Part shown: positions 24,281 through 31,408 of the stretch, piece after piece | Position numbering within the stretch: position 1 is the stretch's first letter | Layout: every line of letters starts with the position of its first letter | Assembly: GCF_023746615.1 (NCBI RefSeq) | Contig: NZ_CP082275.1 | Coordinates: 2,232,001-2,296,000, forward strand | DNA from: Grimontia kaedaensis | GTDB taxonomy: Bacteria; Pseudomonadota; Gammaproteobacteria; Enterobacterales; Vibrionaceae | Reading direction: 5' to 3' | Length of the DNA: 64,000 nt | Made by a program: the position numbers and the translations under genes | Notes under the pieces: model-generated | What the model saw: the letters and a program-made list of their open reading frames with translations, nothing else | Told to the model about the DNA's origin: nothing | Database searches by the model: none

Positions 24281-24805
24281 TCAGAGAGTTATACGCATGT
24301 CCGCACAATCAAAAAGACCATCACCCAAAGCGGGAAAACGCGTATGGTTTTTAAGCGTACCATGATTTGTAAAACCCGACTTTTCTAATACTCTTAAGCT
24401 TGCAACATGCTCGATGAAAGGACTTGTTCTTACTTCATTTATGCCCAAACTTCTTAAGTACTCCAGACCATTACGGCACAACTCAGTCGAAATGCCTCGA
24501 TTACTAAATTTGTCTGATATACCAAAATGAATCTCAGCATGTTGTTCGTTAAACACAAAAACAACTAACCCAAACACAAAGTCATTTTGGGTTTCTGCCA
24601 CACCATAAACGCGTACCTTGGGATGAATTTCTATATAGAATTTTCTCCACTGTTTGATTTTCGATAGAGTGGTTTTAGTCGAATCGTGAGGTGCTGTTGA
24701 TATGAACCTTGCTGAAATACTAGAGCCAGAGTAAAGATTAAATAGAGAGTTCGCATCGGTCTCTCGAAGTTCCCTGACTCTAAAGATCTCGGTCTCAAAA
24801 TTCAT
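24281..24805 (-). CDS. GNAT acetyltransferase, RimJ/RimL-like (cassette)
   Basis: A 174-residue acetyltransferase of the RimJ/RimL branch. It opens with IFRVRELRETDANSLFNLY, has the acetyl-CoA loop region IHFGISDKFSNRGISTELCR (about residues 94-113), and ends with HVASLRVLEKSGFTNHGTL, all typical. The acetyl-acceptor is unknown; cassettes often carry such enzymes. The start is preceded by GGAGGTTCAATG, a good ribosome site. The gene sits directly beside the IS10-like element in the next attC. Confidence 0.85.
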   Translation of the reverse strand: MNFETEIFRVRELRETDANSLFNLYSGSSISARFISTAPHDSTKTTLSKIKQWRKFYIEIHPKVRVYGVAETQNDFVFGLVVFVFNEQHAEIHFGISDKFSNRGISTELCRNGLEYLRSLGINEVRTSPFIEHVASLRVLEKSGFTNHGTLKNHTRFPALGDGLFDCADMRITL

Positions 24806-24833
24806 TGAACCTCCATTCGCCTAACGCCGCGTT

Positions 24834-26156
24834 CTAGCGAATCCCCTCAAAATTCCTTTTCTAAACAATAAGAAGGACGCGCACCGTACCCTTTGATCTA
24901 ATGAATTTCGCCAAAAACACATTCCAATAAAAAGGAATTACCGATGCGCGATATTCAGATCCTACAAGAGACGCTAACCAATCATTGTCCCACTATTCAT
25001 AAAAAACGACTTCAATCTCTGCTACTTGCGACTGAGTCTGCACTCGATGGGGCTGACCTCACTCTTACCAAACTTGGCCGGTCTCTTAACACCACAACCA
25101 CGCCTAAACACACTATAAAACGGGTGGATAGGCTTCTCGACAATGTACAGCTACAGCGTGAAAAGGATGACATTTATAAATGGAATGCCCGACTTATTAC
25201 TGGCGCTAACCCTTGCCCTGTCGTTCTTATTGATTGGTCTGATGCCAGAGAGCAACTGCGTTACATGACACTAAGGGCATCCATCGCGCTTAGCGGCAGA
25301 GCAGTCACTCTCTACGAGCAAGCCTTTGAATATGCACAATATAACTCACCCAACACACACCAGTACTTCCTTGATAAACTTGAGAAAATATTGCCTCAAG
25401 ATGCTACGCCTATCATCGTTTCTGACGCGGGTTTTCGAAATACTTGGTTCCGTCAGGTTCAAGCTAAGGGATGGTTCTGGCTTGGCCGTGTTCTTGGTGA
25501 GGTCTCTATAAAGCTCGAACGAGACGATTGGCAATGGAACAAGAAGCTCTATCCCAAAGCGACGAGCAAACCTCTTTTTCTTGGGCGGTGCCAACTTGCT
25601 CGCCGCTCACCTCTCAACTGCTATGCATATCTTGTGAAACAAACACCTAAAGGACGAAAAGCCAAACGTCACTCTCGCACATGTCAGAAGCACAGTGCGT
25701 CTCGACTCTTCGCTAAAAATGCCAAAGAACCTTGGTTACTCGTTACCAACATTCCTACAAAAACGCTGAATGAAGTTCAGATCACTCACTTATATGCCAA
25801 GAGAATGCAGATTGAAGAAGCCTTCCGAGATTTAAAAAGCACAGCCTACGGCTTAGCATTACGTCACAACCGAACGCGTTGCACTAAACGACTGAATATA
25901 TTGTTATTAATTGCACTGCTGACTGAGTTACTCATGTGGTGGAATGGCCTCGTTGCCACCCGAGCACAGTGGCAGTACGACTTTCAAGCTAACACTATCA
26001 AGCATCGTCGCGTGTTATCCGTCCCCCGACTAGGACGCGAAGTCAGAAAGCGGCAAAGGTACATCATCAGCGAACAGCAATATCGATGGGCTATCCTCGA
26101 GTATCTACAGCTGACTCATTATTCTGGACTCGGGCAATTATGAGGGGATCCTTCAG
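24834..26156 (+). mobile_element. IS10-like insertion sequence (IS4 family)
   Basis: The element is 1323 bp long. The ends CTAGCGAATCCCCTCA and CTGAAGGATCCCCTCA (inverted) form imperfect terminal repeats closely resembling those of IS10. It is flanked by a 9-bp target duplication CGCCGCGTT (24825-24833 and 26157-26165), the length expected for IS10. Confidence 0.92.
24944..26143 (+). CDS. IS10-like (IS4 family) transposase
   Basis: A 399-residue DDE transposase closely resembling that of IS10 over its whole length. Segments such as TLTKLGRSLNT, IKRVDRLL, VVLIDWSDAREQ (first catalytic Asp), PIIVSDAGFRNTW (second Asp) and YAKRMQIEEAFRDLKS with the YREK-type motif carrying the Glu are all present. 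It appears intact and may be active. The AAAGGAATTACCG stretch precedes the ATG. Confidence 0.95.
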   Translation: MRDIQILQETLTNHCPTIHKKRLQSLLLATESALDGADLTLTKLGRSLNTTTTPKHTIKRVDRLLDNVQLQREKDDIYKWNARLITGANPCPVVLIDWSDAREQLRYMTLRASIALSGRAVTLYEQAFEYAQYNSPNTHQYFLDKLEKILPQDATPIIVSDAGFRNTWFRQVQAKGWFWLGRVLGEVSIKLERDDWQWNKKLYPKATSKPLFLGRCQLARRSPLNCYAYLVKQTPKGRKAKRHSRTCQKHSASRLFAKNAKEPWLLVTNIPTKTLNEVQITHLYAKRMQIEEAFRDLKSTAYGLALRHNRTRCTKRLNILLLIALLTELLMWWNGLVATRAQWQYDFQANTIKHRRVLSVPRLGREVRKRQRYIISEQQYRWAILEYLQLTHYSGLGQL

Positions 26157-26279
26157 CGCCGCGTTAAGTGGTGAACAACGCGACCACCTAACCTAAACCA
26201 TTGTGCCGTAAACACTTAAGCTGATACAAACCAAAAATGCCAAGCGTTGTGAATCCGCCTTAAACGCTTTGTTAAATGG

Positions 26280-27098
26280 TTATTCCTCGTCTGGATCAAA
26301 TGTATATTCAGGATAATAGTTGAGAACATTGTACATTTTAGGTTTACCTCTTACGGTTTGAACCTCAACATCAACAACAAACGCGAGCTCTTGCCAAGGC
26401 TTACCTAAAGAAGGATCCGGATGCAACATCGCTTCTTTTAGTGCATTGTTTTCAAAAATAACTTTCAATGCTGATTTTGAAATGTCATCGATAATTGCTT
26501 TGTTACCTGTGTCAGAGTTGGGGTCAAACTTAGTTTGATACCAATACATTACCTTTTTAAGGTGTTTATTCTCTTGGGGAGTATCAATATCTTCAACCAA
26601 GCGACCGATACGGTTTTGAATTGCAGCGGCTTCAGTTGAATTGAGAATGAACTGATTGATAACCTTACCGCCATCTGAAACATTGATGTTCATTTGCGAA
26701 CCATGGTCTTTAGCAATTGGCTCTACAATTTTGTTCTACTCTTGCAAATCTTGTTTGGTCATCTCTTTAGGTGGATGATTAGTATTACCCAGTAACCAAT
26801 TACAAGTATTCTGAACCACACTTGCCCATTGGGCTAACGAACCGCCCTCCCAAATTAACGGAACTATAGGGGCAGCCTGTGAAACTAGCTCTACAACTAT
26901 TGAGCCTTTCCTCACTTCTTTAATGAGTAATTCCGAACCAACATCTGTTAATACGTCGGTCTCTGACTCCACAAACTTGTGGAACTGCTTGTTGAACGAC
27001 AACAAAGACAAAGAAAGGTCTTCTAGCCCAACAGGAAGCCTATTATCAATTGTTATCTCTAACTTTTTCGAAAAGTCGATTTCAATTATATTCGACAT
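26280..27098 (-). pseudogene. Hypothetical cassette protein split by an in-frame TAG
   Basis: One frame of 272 codons is broken by a TAG at 26736-26738, after MTKQDLQE, and continues without shift as NKIVEPIAKDHGSQMNINV to the stop at 26280. The first half (MSNIIEIDFSKKLEIT) and second half (PKMYNVLNYYPEYTFDP) look like one protein, so TGG to TAG (Trp) is a likely cause. The downstream ATG at 26693 could be used separately but has no good ribosome site. I do not recognise the function; the protein is soluble. Confidence 0.7.
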
Positions 27099-27200
27099 TA
27101 TTTCCTAACCATTTAACGCTGCCATAAACGGCGAGCGTGTTTTGCGAGTCCAGCCCCCGTAGGGGGTGATGTTCCCCCGATTAAGCGGACACCTAATTAC

Positions 27201-28088
27201 CTAAATCTGTTGTTTCTCAAACGCTATTGGAGATACATAACCGATACTCCCATGGAGTCGTGTTCGGTTGTAAAAGTAATCAATGTATCGCCGGAGTTTC
27301 TCTTCAAGCTGCACCAAACTTCCAATAAACGCATCCTTAATTAATTCGCCTTTCAGCGTTTTGAAGAAGGACTCCACTTCCGCGTTATCTGTGCAATGAC
27401 CAGGACGATTCATACTTTGCATTGCACCGATACTGCTCAGGTAATGACGTACTCGATCCGCGCAATATTCACGACCTCTATCTGTATGGAATAATAACCC
27501 TTGCTTAGGCTTCCTAGCTCTCACCGCCTTCGTGATTGCGAGCATGGTCAAGTCCGTGTCTAGTCGATGACTTAAAGACCAACCCACAATTTTCCGCGAA
27601 CATAAATCGATGACAACGGCTAAGTATCCCCACTTGTTGCCGACTCGAATGTAGGTCACGTCCGACGACCATTGCTGGTTAATTTTTAAGGGCTTAGACA
27701 ACTCTCTACGACGATTTTTGAGCCCTTTGAAGAACGCTCTACTTTTGTTTCGACGGCGATAGACTCTGTCAACGCGTGCCTTTAATCCGGCCTCTTTCAT
27801 CAGGCGAGCTACGCGTTTCTTACCCACTCTGACGCCTTCCTGCTTCAACGCTTCGTGTATTTTCGGGCTACCATATCTGCCTTCACTACGTTTGTGCAAA
27901 AGCGCTATTCTTTCGCCCAGCACCTTGTCTATCTGTGCATGCTTAGATACACCACGTTGCAACCACGCGTAGTAGCCACTACGTGACACCCTAAGGTGCA
28001 GGCACATTAACTTCACAGAATACACACCAGTGAACGCTTTTATGAATCGGAAGGCTTGCGCCTTTGTTCTGCTTGAAATCGTTGCCAC
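27201..28088 (-). CDS. IS3-family transposase OrfB (integrase domain)
   Basis: A 295-residue protein with an rve integrase core. An N-terminal helical domain (RYGSPKIHEALKQEGVRVGK) is followed by the catalytic residues: Asp in QQWSSDVTYIRV, Asp in LLFHTDRGREY, and Glu in DNAEVESFFKTLKGEL. It overlaps the end of OrfA by about 49 bases in another frame. IS3 elements usually make the active OrfAB by -1 frameshifting. No standard A6G slippery site is evident in the overlap, so the mechanism here is uncertain. The GTG start is arbitrary. Confidence 0.9.
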   Translation of the reverse strand: MATISSRTKAQAFRFIKAFTGVYSVKLMCLHLRVSRSGYYAWLQRGVSKHAQIDKVLGERIALLHKRSEGRYGSPKIHEALKQEGVRVGKKRVARLMKEAGLKARVDRVYRRRNKSRAFFKGLKNRRRELSKPLKINQQWSSDVTYIRVGNKWGYLAVVIDLCSRKIVGWSLSHRLDTDLTMLAITKAVRARKPKQGLLFHTDRGREYCADRVRHYLSSIGAMQSMNRPGHCTDNAEVESFFKTLKGELIKDAFIGSLVQLEEKLRRYIDYFYNRTRLHGSIGYVSPIAFEKQQI

Positions 28089-28375
28089 TCCTTTAGGATG
28101 TCATTTTCCTCTTCAAGCTCTGCAATACGCTGTTTTAATGCAGATATTTCGTCTTGTGATTTTGGCTTATTCTGCGATTTTGGAGGGACTTTAGGCATAC
28201 CAAACACTCCATCTAGGTAAGCCCGTCGCCACTTCGAAAGCATAAACGGATGGATATCTAATGCTTCTGCAACTGACTTGACTGTGCGGTGACTTTGAAA
28301 GCTCCACTCCACCGCTTTACGTTTAAAGTTTAGTGAATATTCCGCTGTCTTTTTTCCTGATTTGTAGGCTGGCAT
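28040..28375 (-). CDS. IS3-family OrfA (helix-turn-helix protein)
   Basis: A 111-residue DNA-binding protein. An N-terminal helix-turn-helix (VKSVAEALDIHPFMLSKWRR, residues 33-52) is followed by a leucine-zipper-like coiled coil (LKQRIAELEEENDILKEW, about residues 79-96). It binds the IS ends and forms the N-terminal part of the fused transposase. The ATG is preceded by an AAGGGGG-like site read on the minus strand. Confidence 0.88.
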   Translation of the reverse strand: MPAYKSGKKTAEYSLNFKRKAVEWSFQSHRTVKSVAEALDIHPFMLSKWRRAYLDGVFGMPKVPPKSQNKPKSQDEISALKQRIAELEEENDILKEWQRFQAEQRRKPSDS

Positions 28376-28461
28376 AAGGCCCCCTCTATGGACTGAAATG
28401 TGTGTCCACTAAATCGGGGGAGGTCCAGGGCGATGTTTGATGGCCTTGTTATGTTCTCAGG

Positions 28462-28809
28462 CTAATTGCCAATTTCGCTTGTTGAAAAGATCTGCTCATT
28501 ACGCATTTCAACAATAAGTTCTTCTGAAATGTACTTTCTTCCGCCATGTTCAGCGAACCACTGCTCAATTCTATCGCTATGAGCTTCGTCAGCCCTAACT
28601 CCAGCCTCAATTTGCTCATATGCCTCTTTGCTGTCATATTCCCAAATAGCGAAAATCTCAACATCACCACTTTCCAGAGCCTTCATCCAGCGGCCCGTTA
28701 ACCTTGCTCCGTGCTTTAGCTGATTAGGTAAATTGATCGTATTGAATAACTCATTAAAGCTATCGACAAACTCACTTTTTACGATGTAGAACTTTCTTCT
28801 ATGAAACAT
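28462..28809 (-). CDS. NIPSNAP family protein (cassette)
   Basis: A 115-residue protein with a ferredoxin-like alpha/beta-barrel pattern. FYIVKSEFVDSFNELFN, HGARLTGRWMKALESGDVEIFAIWEYDS and a C-terminal EEHxx-like helical stretch fit the NIPSNAP/antibiotic-biosynthesis-monooxygenase-like fold. Its biochemical role is unknown. GTAGATG-like weak ribosome signals precede the start. It is the third gene from attI, so it is well placed to be expressed from an integron promoter. Confidence 0.68.
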   Translation of the reverse strand: MFHRRKFYIVKSEFVDSFNELFNTINLPNQLKHGARLTGRWMKALESGDVEIFAIWEYDSKEAYEQIEAGVRADEAHSDRIEQWFAEHGGRKYISEELIVEMRNEQIFSTSEIGN

Positions 28810-28853
28810 CTACCTACCTTAATATGGTTACGACCTTGGACCTATTGAGAACA

Positions 28854-28949
28854 TAACGCCCGCATAACGGGCAAATAATTAGCTTGGCTAAACTGAGGAA
28901 CGAAGTGACAAAAGCCAAGCTTTATTTGTCACAGTTAATGCGCTTGTTA
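28854..28949 (-). other. attC2
   Basis: The ends are ATAACGCCCGCATAACGGGC and AATGCGCTTGTTAGC. The core TAA is the stop of the second cassette gene. Long internal arms AGCTTGGCT and AGCCAAGCT form an obvious hairpin. Confidence 0.88.
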
Positions 28950-29504
28950 GCTACAATTTATTGATTCCAAGTAATAGCCAGAAACCCCCACTTTAACTGT
29001 AGCTTTGCAACTTCTATTACGTTTAGGACATAAATGGCCGTAATCATAGAGGCTCCATTCACCTTCATTAGGAACCTGTAATACAGAGTACAGGCCTTTA
29101 CTTCTAGAATTACCAACATCAACACATCTAACATCTAAAACATCACGACTGTCTGAAAAAAACTTCGTTGGTATTGCCGGTATAGAAAAAATCAAAGCAA
29201 ACAAAAAATAAGCACCGAAGGCGCTAAAAATAATTACACCTACAATGAATTTTGAGAGCTCAACAAACTCACCATCAAAAAACAGCTTTTTTAATCTATC
29301 AAAACCAGATGGCTCTTTCGATTTTCCTTCAAACACTTTAAGAAGGATAATAAAACCCAGAACAAACAATATAAATAAGCTAATTAGGGCATACGTTTTA
29401 ACTATCGCAAACGTGTAATATGGGAAACGAGCATGATAGGCCAAATAAAACATAATTAAGCCTACTGACATCGCAATTACAAATTGTGATTTGGATACTC
29501 TCAT
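28947..29504 (-). CDS. Membrane protein (cassette 2)
   Basis: A 185-residue protein with three or four membrane segments (about residues 7-25, 35-58 and 85-110), followed by a soluble C-terminal region with four cysteines (RCVDVG, HLCPK, SCKAT and INCS), possibly disulphide-bonded outside. The start at 29504 (MRVSKSQFV) is chosen because the longer frame translates attC1. The TAA stop is the attC2 core. No family was recognised. Confidence 0.65.
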   Translation of the reverse strand: MRVSKSQFVIAMSVGLIMFYLAYHARFPYYTFAIVKTYALISLFILFVLGFIILLKVFEGKSKEPSGFDRLKKLFFDGEFVELSKFIVGVIIFSAFGAYFLFALIFSIPAIPTKFFSDSRDVLDVRCVDVGNSRSKGLYSVLQVPNEGEWSLYDYGHLCPKRNRSCKATVKVGVSGYYLESINCS

Positions 29505-29518
29505 TACAGACCAGTAGC

Positions 29519-29631
29519 TAACGTTCGAATAACGGGCGTTTACTAGCCCAAACTGATTGAAGCGCCGAAACCACTGCGTTTCTATGAAAAAATGCGCCAC
29601 GAGTAAACGTCCCTCGTTCATTCGCTTGTTA
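29519..29631 (-). other. attC1
   Basis: The ends are CTAACGTTCGAATAACGGGC and CATTCGCTTGTTATG. It is the attC of the first cassette. Confidence 0.88.
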
Positions 29632-29634
29632 TGT

Positions 29635-30054
29635 TTACCTTACTTTTCCTGTCAACACTTTAAAAGTGAAAAAGATCAGTAAATATAGAAAAAACATACC
29701 ATGCGTGAGAAAAAAAACTCCGAAAGTCCAGTAATGATATTGATATCTTATAGCACTGCCGTGTGATACGGTTTTCAAAAGGTTGGGATCATTTAAATAC
29801 CCAAAGTATGCTATGCAAATCAAGGAAGAAGAAACAGCAACTAATGTAAGGAGTGCCCTAGCCATATGCTTTTTAAGCACATACTCGCACTTGGAGTGAA
29901 GCTCACGAAGGAGATATGCATAGACAAGAACGAAGGATACGGAAAAAGACAGAATAAAATAGTCATCCATACCTGTCCCTGCGTCTAACACAAGTCCAAA
30001 CACAGGTATTGCAATTAAAACTATCGGATTAAATCTATATTTCATAGTAAACAT
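29635..30054 (-). CDS. Membrane protein (cassette 1, next to attI)
   Basis: A 139-residue protein with four hydrophobic segments (about residues 11-23, 29-45, 66-84 and 112-134). The first possible ATG, at 30054, comes from the attI/attC core GTTATG; MKYRFNP at 30045 is an equally good start. No ribosome site is visible, so translation may depend on the upstream leader. As the first cassette it is the most recently acquired or best expressed. No family was recognised. Confidence 0.65.
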   Translation of the reverse strand: MFTMKYRFNPIVLIAIPVFGLVLDAGTGMDDYFILSFSVSFVLVYAYLLRELHSKCEYVLKKHMARALLTLVAVSSSLICIAYFGYLNDPNLLKTVSHGSAIRYQYHYWTFGVFFLTHGMFFLYLLIFFTFKVLTGKVR

Positions 30055-30055
30055 A

Positions 30056-30113
30056 ACAGTGTATTGGACACCAAAGTGGTGTATTTAAACACCCCATTGT
30101 GTCCACCAATAAC
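30056..30113 (-). other. attI region with nested inverted repeats
   Basis: The first cassette joins at the core GTTATG (minus strand), with the crossover between 30056 and 30057. Next to it, TATTGG/CCAATA, GGACAC/GTGTCC and GGTGT/ACACC form nested inverted pairs centred near 30086. These may be integrase-binding or hairpin elements; the exact attI ends are not known. Confidence 0.6.
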
Positions 30114-30239
30114 AAGTCACTGTATTTTATTAGTGACCAACATATTGATTTCATTTATCTATCTGCAAGTTCTCAATTCCAGTCTGAGAAAATGCACCAA
30201 ACCGCCTTGCTTCGGTATTATCGACCATTGACAACCACA

Positions 30240-30255
30240 CTGGATAAAACCACAG
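30240..30255 (+). promoter_or_regulatory. Candidate LexA box upstream of the integrase gene
   Basis: CTGGATAAAACCACAG fits CTG-N10-CAG, one base off CTGT-N8-ACAG, and lies 12 bp before the start codon. A TTGACA -35-like box lies just upstream (30228-30233). Integron integrases of Vibrio are known to be under SOS control. Confidence 0.55.
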
Positions 30256-30267
30256 GCACTCCAATCA

Positions 30268-31230
30268 ATGAAATCTCTGTTCCTTCAAGCCATCAGCGAG
30301 CACATGTACAAGCGTCGCTATTCTAAGCGAACCATACAAACCTATCTTCGTTGGATTGCGGCTTTCATAAGGTTTCATGATATGCGACATCCCTCAACCA
30401 TGGGTGACCCAGAAGTAGAGCAGTTTCTGAATTACTTGGTGAATCAGCGAGATGTCGCCGCCAACACGCAAGCCATTGCACTCAATGCATTGGTTTTTAT
30501 GTATCGGGATTTTATTCAAAAACCACTATCACAAAAGCTTGATTTCATCTCGAGCCAAAAGAAAACCAAACTACCTGTTGTTTTAACCCGCGCCGAAGTG
30601 AAGCGCTTCTTGGAGCACTGCCCTGTTCAGCATCACCTGGCATGTTCACTAATGTATGGCAGTGGCCTGAGAATAATGGAAACGGTAAGGCTTCGCGTCC
30701 AGCATATTGATTTCGACTATAAATGCATTCGGGTGATTGATGGTAAAGGCGGGAAAAACCGTGTCGTTACACTTGCGCCAGAACTATTTTCGGCGATTAG
30801 AACTCAGATTGAACTCGTCCAATATACCTTGGTGACAGACAACGATAATCCATCTTTTTCTGGTGTATGGATGCCACACAGGCTGCGCGATAAGTATCAG
30901 TCAGAAAGTAAAGATTTACCTTGGCAATACTTATTTCCCGCCAAAGACCTCAGTAAAGACCCTGAATCAGGTCTTGTACGCCGACATCATATTGATGAAA
31001 AGCAAATCCAACGTGCAGTAAGGAAAACAGCAAAGAAAGCGGGCATTGATAAACACGTTACCCCTCACACCCTGCGACACTCTTTTGCTACACACCTTTT
31101 GCAGTCGGGTGCAGACATTCGAACGGTACAAGCTCAGTTAGGCCACTCAGATGTGCGAACCACTCAGATCTACACACACATCCTTCAAAATGGTGCGCAT
31201 GGTTTAACCAGCCCGTTATCAAATATGTAA
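30268..31230 (+). CDS. intIA: Integron integrase (Vibrio IntIA/IntI4 type)
   Basis: A 320-residue tyrosine recombinase that inserts and excises cassettes by joining attC and attI. The catalytic residues are Arg135 (SGLRIMETV), His267 and Arg270 (HTLRHSFATH), His293 (LGHSDVRTT) and Tyr302 (QIYTH). The extra patch specific to integron integrases is present around residues 200-225 (GVWMPHRLRDKY, then DLPWQYLFPA). The gene points away from the array, as in Vibrio superintegrons, and appears intact. A candidate LexA box precedes it. Confidence 0.95.
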   Translation: MKSLFLQAISEHMYKRRYSKRTIQTYLRWIAAFIRFHDMRHPSTMGDPEVEQFLNYLVNQRDVAANTQAIALNALVFMYRDFIQKPLSQKLDFISSQKKTKLPVVLTRAEVKRFLEHCPVQHHLACSLMYGSGLRIMETVRLRVQHIDFDYKCIRVIDGKGGKNRVVTLAPELFSAIRTQIELVQYTLVTDNDNPSFSGVWMPHRLRDKYQSESKDLPWQYLFPAKDLSKDPESGLVRRHHIDEKQIQRAVRKTAKKAGIDKHVTPHTLRHSFATHLLQSGADIRTVQAQLGHSDVRTTQIYTHILQNGAHGLTSPLSNM

Positions 31231-31352
31231 GCACGCTACCGCCCCTGTGCGCGCAACCCAGTAGTCGTATTGATTGAAATACTAATAAACTGGGCACCAC
31301 AATAGAAATTCTGGGAATACTTCTACGATCAACCTCAAGCAATCGGTAAACA

Positions 31353-31379
31353 AAAACCGCGGCCTAGGCCGCGGTTTTA
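31353..31379. terminator. Bidirectional terminator between integrase and fumarase genes
   Basis: AAAACCGCGGCC is followed directly by its complement, GGCCGCGGTTTT, with A/T runs on both sides. It can serve the convergent integrase (+) and fumarase (-) genes. Confidence 0.88.
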
Positions 31380-31408
31380 TTTAGTTTTTAAACAGATACC
31401 TTTTGGAC

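Larger units (their letters stand above)
24822..26274 (-). other. attC4, interrupted by an IS10-like element
   Basis: The left part TAACGCCGCGTT is at 24822-24833 and the right part AAGTGGTGAACAACG to ACGCTTTGTTAA is at 26166-26274. The 9-bp CGCCGCGTT is duplicated on both sides of the insertion. Confidence 0.88.
27173..28421 (-). mobile_element. IS3-family insertion sequence
   Basis: The terminal inverted repeats TCCCCCGATTAAGCGGACAC and TCCCCCGATTTAGTGGACAC (inverted) enclose two overlapping transposase frames. The length is about 1249 bp. A matching target duplication was not found. Confidence 0.9.
27114..28451 (-). other. attC3, interrupted by an IS3-family element
   Basis: The left part TTTAACGCTGCCATAAACGG begins near 27112, and the right part GGCGATGTTTGATGGCCTTGTTATG ends at 28454. 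The interrupting IS has no clear target duplication here, and the flank GTCCAG occurs on both sides, so the site may have rearranged. Confidence 0.78.
14138..31230 (-). other. Chromosomal integron (integrase plus cassette array)
   Basis: A tyrosine recombinase of integron type at the right is followed leftwards by about 18 attC sites. The sites share starts of the form TAACG and ends GCTTGTTA. Cassette genes lie on the minus strand, pointing away from attI, as in Vibrio superintegrons. The array covers about 16 kb and is interrupted by four insertion sequences. Confidence 0.93.

Noticed and set aside
29505..29621. N-terminal extension of the second cassette gene
   Set aside because: It translates attC1, so the start at 29504 was taken.
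30099..30326. Plus-strand frame of 75 codons before intI
   Set aside because: It overlaps the integrase start in another frame and has no ribosome site or similarity.
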